Shown here one piece after another: positions 8,790-16,722 of a DNA stretch of 64,000 nt (within the stretch, counting starts at the first letter, position 1; each line of letters starts with the position of its first letter). Source of the DNA: Moorella sp. Hama-1 (lineage in GTDB: Bacteria > Bacillota > DSM-521 > Neomoorellales > Neomoorellaceae); assembly GCF_023734095.1 (NCBI RefSeq), contig NZ_AP024620.1:306501-370500 (forward strand), written 5' to 3'. The notes beneath the pieces are model-generated. The model was not told the DNA's origin, ran no database searches, and saw nothing but the letters and a program-made list of their open reading frames with translations. A program made the position numbers and the translations under genes.

Positions 8790-9686
8790 ATGGCTGTAAT
8801 GCGCTCAATCCTCTATGTTCCTGGTAACAACCCCAAGATGGTGGCTAAAGCCCCCACCTTCCCCGCCGACATCATCACCCTGGACCTGGAAGACTCGGTC
8901 CCGCCGGCGGAGAAAGAAAACGCCAGGAAATTGATCCGGGAGAACATCAAGGCTGTTGGCGCCAACGGCTCCGAAGTCTACGTGCGGATCAATAACTGGG
9001 AAACGGAAATGACCAATGACGACCTGGAAGCCGTTGTTGTTGAAGGCTTGAGCGGTGTCACCCTGGCCAAAACAGGCCATCCGGACAATGTTAAACGCCT
9101 GGACTGGAAACTGGAAGAGCTGGAACGCCGCCGGGGCCTGCCCATCGGTAGCATTAAAGTATCCCTTCTCCTGGAGACCGCCAAGGGTATCATCAACGCC
9201 TACGAATCTTGTATCGCCAGCCCGCGGGTAGTCAGCGCCATCTTTGGGGCCGTCGACTATTGTAAAGACATGCGGGTTAAACTTACCTCCGAAGCCACCG
9301 AGCAGGCCTACGCCCGCGCCCATATGGCCGTAGCCGCCAGGGCCGCCGGGATAGTCGCCATCGACGCCCCCTTCGTGGCCTTTCAGGATATGGAGGCCTT
9401 TGAGAAGAACATCCGTGAAGGCCGCCAGATGGGTTACGAAGGCCGCATGATTATCCATCCGGGACAAATTGAAATCTGCAATCGCCTCTATGCCCCCGAC
9501 CCCGCCGATGTGGAGTGGGCCCGCGGTGTAGTCAAGGTATTTGAAGAAGAAGGCATAGCCAAAGGTAAAGCCGCCGTTTCCTACAACGGCAAGATGGTCG
9601 ATACCCCGGTCTACTTGAACGCCAAGGATATCCTGGCAGCCCAGGCCGAGATTGACGCTAAAAACGCAGCCATGAAGAAAGACTGA
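8790..9686 (+). CDS. mcl: malyl-CoA lyase-type HpcH/HpaI (CitE-like) aldolase
   Basis: 298-residue member of the HpcH/HpaI-CitE family. Visible family landmarks are RSILYVPGNNPKM at the N-terminus, the metal-binding DLEDSVPPAEK near residue 33-43, LLLETAKGI in the middle and GRMIIHPGQI near the C-terminus. Such enzymes split or form malyl-CoA from acetyl-CoA and glyoxylate, or citramalyl-CoA from acetyl-CoA and pyruvate. The placement directly behind a malate-CoA-ligase pair and before malic enzyme favours the glyoxylate reaction. Start ATG has the SD AGGAGG. Confidence 0.85.
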   Translation: MAVMRSILYVPGNNPKMVAKAPTFPADIITLDLEDSVPPAEKENARKLIRENIKAVGANGSEVYVRINNWETEMTNDDLEAVVVEGLSGVTLAKTGHPDNVKRLDWKLEELERRRGLPIGSIKVSLLLETAKGIINAYESCIASPRVVSAIFGAVDYCKDMRVKLTSEATEQAYARAHMAVAARAAGIVAIDAPFVAFQDMEAFEKNIREGRQMGYEGRMIIHPGQIEICNRLYAPDPADVEWARGVVKVFEEEGIAKGKAAVSYNGKMVDTPVYLNAKDILAAQAEIDAKNAAMKKD

Positions 9687-9702
9687 CGTTTATTATCCGG
9701 TC

Positions 9703-9736
9703 GGGGCCAGTCCCGCCTAGCCGGGTAACTGGCCCC
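9703..9736 (+). terminator. intra-operon hairpin between lyase and malic enzyme
   Basis: GGGGCCAGT pairs with ACTGGCCCC, with an inner CCCG/CGGG helix. There is no T run after it, so it may act as an mRNA-stability or processing element rather than a full terminator. Confidence 0.5.
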
Positions 9737-9772
9737 GGCTTATATAAAGCATGAGGAGGCGAAATACTTATT

Positions 9773-10993
9773 ATGGATATTCGGGAGAGAGCCTTGCATC
9801 TCCATAAGGAATGGCAAGGCAAAATCGAGACCCGGCCCCGGGTACAGGTACGAAATGCTGATGATCTAACCATGGCCTACACCCCAGGGGTAGCCGAACC
9901 CTGCAAGGAAATCAATAAGGACCCCAGGCTGGTTGATGTCTACACCCGGCGCTGGAACCAGGTGGCTGTAGTCTCCGACGGTTCGGCCGTTCTGGGTCTG
10001 GGGAACATCGGCGCCCGGGCCGCCATGCCCGTCATGGAAGGGAAGAGCGTGCTGTTTAAATCCTTTGCCGGCGTGGACGCCTTCCCCATCTGCATTGACT
10101 CCCAGGACGTCGATGAAATCGTCCGCACGGTCCAGCTCCTGACCCCCACCTTTGGCGGTGTCAACCTGGAGGACATCGCCGCACCCCGCTGTTTTGAGAT
10201 CGAACGACGCCTCAAGGAAACCACAGACATACCAATCTTCCATGACGACCAGCACGGTACGGCTGTGGTGGTCCTGAGCGCCATCATCAACGCCTGCAAG
10301 ATTACTAACCGCGAATTGTCTGACCTGAAGGTGGTTATTAACGGCGCCGGCGCGGCCGGTATTGCCTGTGGCAAACTCCTTCTCGATGTAGGGGTCCAGG
10401 ACGTGATTCTCTGCGATTCTAAAGGTATCGTTTCCTCAAAACGCAGCGACCTCAACGCCATCAAGAAAGAAATGCTCAAGGTCACCAATAAGGAGGACCG
10501 CTCCGGTACCCTAGCGGATGCCATGGTCGGGGCCAGCTGCTTCATTGGTGTTTCCGTCAAGGACGCTGTGACCCCGGAGATGGTTCGCTCCATGGGTAAG
10601 GGCGCCATCCTCTTTGCCATGGCCAACCCGGTGCCGGAGATCCTGCCCGACGTAGCCCGGGCTGCCGGCGCTGCCGTGGTGGGTACGGGCCGGAGCGACT
10701 TCCCCAACCAGGTGAACAACGTCCTGGGCTTCCCCGGCATCTTCCGCGGCGCCCTGGATGTTAAAGCCTCCGATATCAATGAAGCCATGAAAATTGCCGC
10801 CGCCCACGCCCTGGCTGACCTGGTGGGCGACAGGCTCACCCCCGAATTTGTCATGCCCGAGGCTTTTGATCCCCGGGTAGCCCCGGCGGTGGCTGCAGCT
10901 GTGGCCCGGGCCGCCGTGGAGAGCGGTGTGGCCCGCGAACCCCGGGATCCCGAATGGGTAAAGCGCCATACGGAGGAGCTCATTGCCAGGTAG
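9773..10993 (+). CDS. maeB: NAD(P)-dependent malic enzyme
   Basis: 406 residues, the short bacterial malic enzyme without a phosphotransacetylase extension. Motifs: AYTPGVAEPC near residue 33, SDGSAVLGLGNIG near 63-75, the metal site FHDDQHGTA near 160, and the dinucleotide fold INGAGAAG near 190. It decarboxylates malate to pyruvate with NAD(P)H formation and closes the route from the malyl-CoA steps encoded upstream. The SD AGGAGG at 9753-9758 sits an unusually long 14 bases from ATG 9773, so initiation may be weak or an unconventional start may be used. A strong terminator follows. Confidence 0.92.
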   Translation: MDIRERALHLHKEWQGKIETRPRVQVRNADDLTMAYTPGVAEPCKEINKDPRLVDVYTRRWNQVAVVSDGSAVLGLGNIGARAAMPVMEGKSVLFKSFAGVDAFPICIDSQDVDEIVRTVQLLTPTFGGVNLEDIAAPRCFEIERRLKETTDIPIFHDDQHGTAVVVLSAIINACKITNRELSDLKVVINGAGAAGIACGKLLLDVGVQDVILCDSKGIVSSKRSDLNAIKKEMLKVTNKEDRSGTLADAMVGASCFIGVSVKDAVTPEMVRSMGKGAILFAMANPVPEILPDVARAAGAAVVGTGRSDFPNQVNNVLGFPGIFRGALDVKASDINEAMKIAAAHALADLVGDRLTPEFVMPEAFDPRVAPAVAAAVARAAVESGVAREPRDPEWVKRHTEELIAR

Positions 10994-11020
10994 CAGTAAA
11001 TACCAGCCTGTATTACAGGT

Positions 11021-11052
11021 AAAAACCCCCGGAGAAAGTCCGGGGTTTTTTT
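11021..11052 (+). terminator. rho-independent terminator of the malyl-CoA operon
   Basis: CCCCGG (11027-11032) pairs with CCGGGG (11040-11045), extended by flanking A/T pairs and followed by a run of seven T's. Confidence 0.9.
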
Positions 11053-11236
11053 ATGCCTTATACTTATTTGGCTATGGTCCCGGTAGTGGCTGCGGCGGCC
11101 GGCTACCACGTCCCGTGGCCTCATACAGGGTGACCCCTATTTCCTAGCCAGCATTCCAGGAATTCACCCCTGGAAGTAGTCCTCATATAGGCCTTACCGG
11201 CAGCAGTAGCACCATATAGGGGCCGCGCCCCAGGGC

Positions 11237-11641
11237 TTATTTTCCAGCCACCTGCCGGAAAACGGTCCCCCGGGCCAGGGCGATGTTCGCACCGGCGTCG
11301 GTGGTTACCTTGATCCGGTAGACCCCGGTACGGCGGGTGCGGTGTTCCTCTTCCGCTGTAGCGATGAGATGCGTCCCGGGATGGGCCGGGACCAGGTAGT
11401 TAATGGTGACTGTTAGGGCCACGGCCGGGTCGCCGTGGGAATTGCTGGCCAGACCCAGGGCGGCGTCGGCCAGGGTAAAGAGGGCGCCACCGTGGGCAAT
11501 ACCGTGGAAGTTGACCATATTGTCCTGCAGTTTCATGGCCACCCGGGCGTAGCCGGGGGCCAGCTCCAGGAGTTCAATGCCCAGGGAACGGGGGAAGGTA
11601 TCCCGGGCAAATTTTTCTTTGATCCGTTCCAACTCATCCAT
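11237..11641 (-). CDS. PaaI-type hotdog-fold thioesterase
   Basis: 134 residues with the hotdog signature of the PaaI/4HBT family: VNFHGIAHGGALFTLADAALG in the middle (the HGG with the following Asp is the conserved active-site loop). These enzymes hydrolyse aryl- or acyl-CoA thioesters. The substrate cannot be inferred. It lies on the reverse strand, separate from the malyl-CoA operon, upstream spacing of about 90 bases from the small ORF at 11734. Confidence 0.85.
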   Translation of the reverse strand: MDELERIKEKFARDTFPRSLGIELLELAPGYARVAMKLQDNMVNFHGIAHGGALFTLADAALGLASNSHGDPAVALTVTINYLVPAHPGTHLIATAEEEHRTRRTGVYRIKVTTDAGANIALARGTVFRQVAGK

Positions 11642-11733
11642 TCCAATTATCCCCTCTCCGCCAGCCCCCTACCTCAACCAGTATTTTTATAGTTCGCTGG
11701 TGGAGGCGCCAGTCCCCAGGGGCGCTCCTCAGC

Positions 11734-11970
11734 TTATTCCAGGCGACTGGCGATAATGTGATAGGTTTTCCCGTCGCTGTCGCCGCGACTCTGGTAGTCC
11801 AGGCCGTGGTTGTCCAGGAGTTCCAGCAGCATGTCGGCCTGGTGGGCGTCGGCGGCTTCCATAGTTATGGTCAATTGGTCGCCGGGATGAAGGCGCGGCA
11901 GGGTATCCTTAACCCGGGCCAGGTCTTCATGGGTAATGGCTGGACCAATGCGCAGGGAGATGTCTGGCAT
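11734..11970 (-). CDS. small conserved-looking hypothetical protein
   Basis: 78 residues from ATG 11970, selected because AAAGGAGG lies seven bases upstream; a longer start would place the SD inside the coding region. The sequence has an alternating pattern that suggests a small alpha/beta fold (strand ISLRIG, helix around HEDLARVKDTL, strand LTITMEA, helix HQADMLLELLDNHG, strand YHIIAS), possibly a small regulatory or ACT-like domain. I do not recognise a family. It sits directly downstream of glycerate kinase on the same strand. Confidence 0.6.
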   Translation of the reverse strand: MPDISLRIGPAITHEDLARVKDTLPRLHPGDQLTITMEAADAHQADMLLELLDNHGLDYQSRGDSDGKTYHIIASRLE

Positions 11971-11973
11971 AAG

Positions 11974-12018
11974 AGGCCTCCTTTGCATCAGCTATTTTAG
12001 TTTCCCGCAGGGAGGCCT
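11974..12018 (-). promoter_or_regulatory. hairpin that can sequester the SD of the 78-aa ORF
   Basis: On the reverse strand AGGCCTCC (12018-12011) can pair perfectly with GGAGGCCT (11981-11974), and the second arm contains the GGAGG ribosome-binding site of the ORF starting at 11970. There is no T run after the second arm, so it is not a terminator of the upstream glycerate kinase gene. Confidence 0.45.
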
Positions 12019-12032
12019 TTTTCATGCTGCCG

Positions 12033-13175
12033 TTATTTCTGCAGCAGGGTTACCAGCCGCACCAGGCGTTCGGCAGCGTCGGCCAGCAGGGGGGCGGCAT
12101 TCTCTAAGCAGTAGCTTAAAGGTACCGGCCGGGGGACGATGCTCATAAAGCTCTGGATGCCGTGATCGTAGACGGCATCGGCCCCTTCGCCGATGGAACC
12201 CACCAGGGCGACGACCGGGATACCATATTTCCCGGCGATACCGGCCACCCCGGCCGGGACCTTGCCGTAGGCCGTCTGGCGATTGATTTCGCCCTCGCCG
12301 GTGATAACCAGGTCGGCACCGGCGGCCAGGATACCATCCAGGTCGACGGCTTCCATGACCAGTTCTATACCCCGGCGCAAACTCGCTCCCAGGAAGGCCA
12401 CCAGGCCGGCGCCCAGGCCGCCGGCGGCGCCGGCACCGGGCAGGTCTTTAACCTCCATCTGCAGGTCCCGGGCGACGACATCCGCCATGTTGGCCAGGGC
12501 GGCATCCAGGCGGGGCACCATCTCCGGCGTGGCGCCCTTCTGGGGCCCGTAGACTGCCGAGGCCCCCCGGGGGCCGCAGAGGGGATTATCAACATCGCAG
12601 GCTACCAGGATCTCCACTTTTTTCACCCGCGGGTCCAGGCCCGTCATATCGATACGCTCCAGGTGTTCCAGGCCGGCGGCCCCCGGGGCTATTTCCTGGC
12701 CCTGGGCATCCAGGAGCTTTACCCCCAGGGCCTGGGCCATACCGGCCCCACCGTCATTGGTGGCGCTGCCGCCGATACCGACAATGAGCTTGCGGCAGCC
12801 GGCTTCCAGGGCCCGGCGGATGAGTTCACCAGTGCCATAAGTAGTGGTAACCAGAGGGTTACGTTTCTCCCGGGGTACCAGGGGCAGGCCGGAGGCCTGG
12901 GCCATCTCCACCACGGCGGTGCTGCCGTCCCCCAGGAGGCCCCAGACCGCTTGGACCGGCTCCCCCAGGGGACCGGTGACGGTGGCGGTTATTTCCCGGC
13001 CGCCGGTGGCGGCCACCAGGGTGGTGGTCAGGCCTTCACCGCCGTCAGCCATGGGTACGGCCACGGTTTCGGCCCGGGGTAATACGCGCTTAATACCTGC
13101 TGCTATGGCCGCGGCTACTTCCGGGGCCGATAAACTCTCTTTAAAGGAATCAGGGGCAATGATAATACGGTGCAT
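12033..13175 (-). CDS. glxK: glycerate 2-kinase (GlxK/GarK family)
   Basis: 380 residues. Family landmarks are the N-terminal IIAPDSFKESLSA, PMADGGEG near residue 42, GIGGSATNDGGAGMAQALG near residues 133-152, and a C-terminal VITGEGEIN followed by a GKVPAGVA segment. The enzyme phosphorylates D-glycerate to 2-phosphoglycerate. Glycerate is a product of glyoxylate metabolism, so its position next to the malyl-CoA operon is suggestive, although it is transcribed in the opposite direction. Length is typical for the family. Confidence 0.92.
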   Translation of the reverse strand: MHRIIIAPDSFKESLSAPEVAAAIAAGIKRVLPRAETVAVPMADGGEGLTTTLVAATGGREITATVTGPLGEPVQAVWGLLGDGSTAVVEMAQASGLPLVPREKRNPLVTTTYGTGELIRRALEAGCRKLIVGIGGSATNDGGAGMAQALGVKLLDAQGQEIAPGAAGLEHLERIDMTGLDPRVKKVEILVACDVDNPLCGPRGASAVYGPQKGATPEMVPRLDAALANMADVVARDLQMEVKDLPGAGAAGGLGAGLVAFLGASLRRGIELVMEAVDLDGILAAGADLVITGEGEINRQTAYGKVPAGVAGIAGKYGIPVVALVGSIGEGADAVYDHGIQSFMSIVPRPVPLSYCLENAAPLLADAAERLVRLVTLLQK

Positions 13176-13253
13176 CTTTCCACTCTACCTCCAATCACAA
13201 AAGGCTTGCTTTAAGTATTCGCCGGGAAAATAAGAATACCTACCGTTTTAACC

Positions 13254-13282
13254 TTGACACCTAAAAAAAGGCTATTTATAAT
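13254..13282 (+). promoter_or_regulatory. consensus sigma-A promoter of the M-box leader
   Basis: TTGACA (13254-13259), exactly 17 bp, TATAAT (13277-13282): a perfect match to the housekeeping consensus. A strong promoter upstream of a terminating riboswitch means output is set by the RNA. Confidence 0.9.
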
Positions 13283-13313
13283 GAAAGAGTAGGGCGTAAT
13301 ACTTTTCCTAAAA

Positions 13314-13473
13314 CCTTCGTTAGGTGAGGCTTCTGCATAGACAGACGCCACTGCCCGGAAACGTCGAAAGACGCCAATGGGTCAACAGGTATTACCGGCT
13401 TAAGGTTTTACCTAATGTGGCTGAGAAAACTCTCTAGCTATGCACGTGCCAAAGCTCAACGAGTGGGGGTATA
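13314..13473 (+). promoter_or_regulatory. M-box (ykoK) Mg2+-sensing riboswitch
   Basis: The leader contains the conserved M-box blocks in order: CGTTAGGTGAGGC near 13318, GCCACTGCCC near 13347, GTCGAAAGACGCCAATGGG and GTCAACAG across 13363-13388, CTTAAGG near 13399, AGCTATGC near 13437 and TGCCAAAGCTCAACGAG ending at 13473. This is the Mg2+-responsive ykoK RNA, in which bound Mg2+ favours a downstream terminator. A perfect terminator follows at 13497. The unusual point is the downstream gene: an ABC transporter rather than MgtE, CorA or a P-type Mg ATPase. Confidence 0.92.
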
Positions 13474-13496
13474 TAGGGTTGTTTTTAATGACTCTA

Positions 13497-13522
13497 AGTC
13501 TTCCCCCATGGGAAGACTTTTT
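13497..13522 (+). terminator. regulated terminator of the M-box
   Basis: AGTCTTCCC (13497-13505), loop CCAT, GGGAAGACT (13510-13518) and a run of T's. It stands 24 nt behind the riboswitch core and just before the SD of the permease gene. Confidence 0.92.
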
Positions 13523-13544
13523 AATTGGTTAGGAGGTGAATCCA

Positions 13545-15266
13545 GTGAACCGGGTAACCAATCTAGCCCTGACCATGATTGTGGCCGCCCTTTTAATCTC
13601 CTTCGCCTACTTTGCCTACCAGGGACACCGGGCGCTGAGCCTGGCGGGGGGGACGGAGGTCGTTACCAGCATCGGCGTCCTGCCGTACTATGCCTTCCGT
13701 TCTTTCCTGCGTATGCTGGTGGCTTATATCTTATCCCTCCTTTTTACCCTTACTTATGGCTATAAAGCCGGGACCGATACCCGGGCCGAGCGCTGGCTGA
13801 TCCCCATCCTGGATATCCTGCAGTCGGTGCCCATCCTGGGCTTCTTCCCGGCGGCCGTTTACTTCTTTGTCTCCCTCTTCCAGGGCCGCTTGCTGGGCGT
13901 AGAACTGGCCTCGATTTTCCTTATCTTTACCAGCCAGGCCTGGAATATGACCTTCGGTTTCTACGAGTCCCTGACTACCATCCCCCGGGATCTCCAGGAA
14001 GCCACCGTAGCCTACCGGGTCAACGGCTGGCGTCGTTTCCGCACCCTTTACCTGCCGGCGGGCATTCCCAAGTTGGTTTACAACAGCATTATGTCCTGGG
14101 CCGGGGGCTGGTACTTTCTCATTGCCGCTGAAATTATCGCCATCGGCCCGGTGGAGTATTCCCTGCCGGGATTGGGCAGCTATTTGATCCGGACGACGGA
14201 AAAAGGGGAGCTGGGCCTGACCCTGGCCGGCCTCCTGACCCTGGTGGCTTTAATCACCATGATGAATATCTTCATCTGGCGGCCCCTCTCCACCTGGGCG
14301 GAAAACTTTAAATACGAGTTTGGCAGCGGCGGCGGTACCCGCCAACCGGAGGGCTGGGGCTACCGCCTGTGGTGGCAGGCTCCAGGTTTTCGGGAGGTCC
14401 GGAACGGCGTAGTTAAAGGCGGGGCCTTCCTGGCCCGGGCCGGGTCCGGTTTGGTCAAGGGCCTGGCTCCGGAGCCGGAAAAATGGCGGCGGTGGTGCCG
14501 TTACCTGGAGTGGTTGCGGCGCCTGGGGGCCGGGGTTCTGGGCCTGTTCCTGGTCTATGCCCTGGTCCGGGGCTTGCTGGCCCTGGGCACCCTTTTCCTG
14601 GAACCCTGGCAGCCCCAGGTCTTAAGTATTCCGAAAGCCATGCTGTTCTCTTTCCTCCGCCTGCTGGCAGCCTACCTGATCTCCCTGGCCTGGACCCTGC
14701 CGGTGGCCATCTGGATCGGGCACAACGAGCGGGTATACGAACTGCTGACCCCGGTTTTCGAGATCCTGGCCTCCGTCCCGGCCACGGCCCTGTTTCCCAT
14801 TATCGTGTTTATCCTGGTGGGCCTGACGGGGGGGATGAACCTGGCGGCCGTTTTACTGGTCCTGACGGGGATGCAGTGGTACCTGCTCTTTAACCTTATT
14901 GCCGGAGTGAAGAGCATCCCCGGTGACCTGAAGGAAGCGGCGGCAGCCTTTGGCCTGCGGGGGTATGGCTACCTGCGGCTGGTGGTCCTGCCGGCCATGC
15001 TTCCCTCCCTCATTACCGGCAGTATCACCGCCTGGGGCGGGGGCTGGAACGCCCTGATTGTGGCCGAGTATGTCGTCTACGCCGGGCAGACCTATACAGC
15101 CTTCGGCATTGGCTCTCTGCTGGACACGGCTACCTACGGCAGCGGCAACTTCCAGCTAATTTGGTCCAGCCTCATTGCCATGATGGTGACCATCGTGCTC
15201 ATGAATCGGTTCCTCTGGCGGCGGCTCTATGAAATGGCCGCCCGGAGGTTTAAAATAGAAGTCTGA
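13545..15266 (+). CDS. ABC transporter permease with two fused NitT/TauT-type membrane domains
   Basis: 573 residues from GTG 13545, picked because AGGAGG ends eight bases upstream (an in-frame GTG at 13536 overlaps that SD). Two BPD_transp_1-like halves are visible: each shows six or so hydrophobic segments and an EAA loop (ATVAYRVNGWRRFRTLYLP near residue 160 and AAAAFGLRGYGYLRLVVLP near 470), separated by a charged linker near residue 265-330. So one polypeptide supplies both channel halves. No substrate-binding protein gene is adjacent. An M-box riboswitch precedes it, which points to transport of Mg2+ or something needed when Mg2+ is low. The ATPase follows 14 bases downstream. Confidence 0.9.
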   Translation: MNRVTNLALTMIVAALLISFAYFAYQGHRALSLAGGTEVVTSIGVLPYYAFRSFLRMLVAYILSLLFTLTYGYKAGTDTRAERWLIPILDILQSVPILGFFPAAVYFFVSLFQGRLLGVELASIFLIFTSQAWNMTFGFYESLTTIPRDLQEATVAYRVNGWRRFRTLYLPAGIPKLVYNSIMSWAGGWYFLIAAEIIAIGPVEYSLPGLGSYLIRTTEKGELGLTLAGLLTLVALITMMNIFIWRPLSTWAENFKYEFGSGGGTRQPEGWGYRLWWQAPGFREVRNGVVKGGAFLARAGSGLVKGLAPEPEKWRRWCRYLEWLRRLGAGVLGLFLVYALVRGLLALGTLFLEPWQPQVLSIPKAMLFSFLRLLAAYLISLAWTLPVAIWIGHNERVYELLTPVFEILASVPATALFPIIVFILVGLTGGMNLAAVLLVLTGMQWYLLFNLIAGVKSIPGDLKEAAAAFGLRGYGYLRLVVLPAMLPSLITGSITAWGGGWNALIVAEYVVYAGQTYTAFGIGSLLDTATYGSGNFQLIWSSLIAMMVTIVLMNRFLWRRLYEMAARRFKIEV

Positions 15267-15280
15267 AGGGGGTGGCGGGG

Positions 15281-16030
15281 ATGGCCTTGCTGGAAGTTAA
15301 CCATGTCTTTAAGACTTACACCGATGCCAACCGCTCGCTAACGGTCCTTGATGATATATCCTTCAGTATCGCCAAGGGGGAGTTTGTCTGCCTGGTGGGG
15401 CCTTCCGGTTCCGGCAAGAGTACCCTCCTGCGGATGGTCGCCGGGTTAATCCAGCCATCCCGGGGCGAAATCTTTTACCGGGGGCAGCAGGTCAAGGGTG
15501 TTATGGATAAAATAGCCATGGTCTTCCAGTCTTTCGCCCTGTTACCATGGCTGACGGTCATGGGTAATGTCGCCCTGGGGTTGGAGGCCAAAGGTATCCC
15601 CCGGGAAGAAAGGGAAGCCCTGGCCAGCAAATATATCGATAAAGTCGGCCTGGATGGTTTCGAAGAGGCCTACCCCCGGGAGCTTTCCGGGGGTATGAAA
15701 CAGCGGGTGGGCATTGCCCGCGCCCTGACCATGGAACCGGAACTCCTGTGCATGGATGAACCCTTCTCCGCCCTGGACGCCTTTACGGCCCAGAACCTGC
15801 GGGAGGAGGTCCTGGACCTGTGGCTGGACTTCTCTCTACCGGTCAAATCGGTCCTCATGGTGACCCACGGCATTGAGGAAGCCGTCTTTATGGCCGACCG
15901 GGTGGTCGTCCTCTCGAAAAGGCCGGCTCGGGTCCTGGCCGACGTGCAGGTGGACCTGCCCCGGCCGCGGAACATGAAAGACGAAGCCTTCGCCCGGGTG
16001 ACGGATAAGATCTACTCGCTGCTGTTTTAG
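15281..16030 (+). CDS. ABC transporter ATPase, NitT/TauT type, partner of double permease
   Basis: 249 residues from ATG 15281 (SD AAGGGGGTG); an in-frame GTG nine bases earlier is possible. Walker A GPSGSGKST, Q-loop VFQSFALLPW, signature LSGGMKQRVGIARAL, Walker B LLCMDEPFSALDA and the switch His in VTHGIEEAV are all intact, so it should be active. It is shorter than transporter ATPases of this group that carry a C-terminal AAA-associated domain; a separate gene for just such a domain lies at 17468. Co-transcribed with the permease under the M-box. Confidence 0.92.
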   Translation: MALLEVNHVFKTYTDANRSLTVLDDISFSIAKGEFVCLVGPSGSGKSTLLRMVAGLIQPSRGEIFYRGQQVKGVMDKIAMVFQSFALLPWLTVMGNVALGLEAKGIPREEREALASKYIDKVGLDGFEEAYPRELSGGMKQRVGIARALTMEPELLCMDEPFSALDAFTAQNLREEVLDLWLDFSLPVKSVLMVTHGIEEAVFMADRVVVLSKRPARVLADVQVDLPRPRNMKDEAFARVTDKIYSLLF

Positions 16031-16134
16031 TTCCGGGCGGGGTTTAACCATCGTCTCCGGCTGGCAGAATGATTGGCTTCTGGAGGATGGGGCGGTTTTC
16101 GGTAGCAAGCAAAAGACGGCAGCACTGCCGGCAT

Positions 16135-16518
16135 CTACCGGCCGGTTTTGCACACCTGTTTCTGGCGCCGGATCTCTACGGCAGCGTGGTCAAATTTCCC
16201 GGGCAGGGGTGCCCGGGGTTTTTTTACCCGCACTAGAACCTCTTCTACCGGGAAACCGGCCAGGATGCCGTCAGCAAGGGCCGTCGCCAGGGCTTCCAGG
16301 AGTTTAAAGGGTCTCCCGGTAACGATTTCCCGGACCAGGCAGTAGATCTCCCCATAGTTTACGGTGGCTTCCAGGGTGTCGGCTCTTCCGGCCGGCTCCA
16401 GGTCCAGGAAAAGCTCAAGATCAACAATAAAGGGCTGCCCCAACTGGCGCTCGGCCGGGTGGTAACCATGGAAACCATAAAACTCCATACCGGCGAGGAT
16501 AATTTTATCCTGGTGCAA
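16135..16518 (-). CDS. folB: dihydroneopterin aldolase
   Basis: FolB of about 127 residues in the folate pathway, converting dihydroneopterin to 6-hydroxymethyl-dihydropterin. Typical features: DKIILAGMEFYGFHGYHPAER at the N-terminus (with the conserved Tyr/His region), NYGEIY and the active-site segment KLLEALATALAD, then VRVKKPRAP. I start at TTG 16518, because AAAGGGGAG lies about seven bases upstream and the product then begins like other FolB proteins; an ATG at 16542 would extend the protein by eight residues into a dispersed repeat and across the SD. GTP cyclohydrolase folE precedes it on the same strand. Confidence 0.88.
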   Translation of the reverse strand: MHQDKIILAGMEFYGFHGYHPAERQLGQPFIVDLELFLDLEPAGRADTLEATVNYGEIYCLVREIVTGRPFKLLEALATALADGILAGFPVEEVLVRVKKPRAPLPGKFDHAAVEIRRQKQVCKTGR

Positions 16519-16537
16519 AGGAATCTCCCCTTTACTA

Positions 16538-16663
16538 CTCATTTTTCCCGTTCGTCGGCGGCGTTACCCCCATGAGGGAATCCCGTTCACCTCCGCCTCG
16601 CCGCGGCATCACGTACGTATCTTGCGCCGCGAACCAAGTCGCCCTCCGCCTGTACCGCCGCCC
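16538..16663 (-). repeat. dispersed intergenic repeat, copy 3 (modules A then B)
   Basis: Read on the reverse strand, this spacer contains GGTACAGGCGGAGGGCGACT, then GGTTCGCGGCGC, GCCGCGGCGAGGCGG and GGTGAACGGGAT (module A), followed by CCTCATGGGGGTAACGCC (module B). The same blocks occur near 26.5 kb and 37.2 kb on the forward strand. It runs right up to the folB ribosome-binding site. Confidence 0.75.
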
Positions 16664-16722
16664 TTACTGCTGAAAGGAACAAGTAACGGGCTCAGGTGGC
16701 GGTTGTTATTGGCCTTCTGATG

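Noticed and set aside
9703-9736. Full terminator separating malic enzyme from the malyl-CoA genes
   Set aside because: Stem is strong but lacks a T run and no promoter is visible before malic enzyme, so operon continuity is more likely.
9940-11124. Long reverse-strand open frame of 394 codons opposite malic enzyme
   Set aside because: The forward frame encodes a full malic enzyme with all motifs; the antisense product is Ser/Arg/Thr-rich without any family pattern, as expected from GC-rich codon shadowing.
12162-13082. Forward frame of 306 codons opposite glycerate kinase
   Set aside because: Gly/His/Gln-rich shadow of a well-conserved gene; no SD and no recognisable motif.
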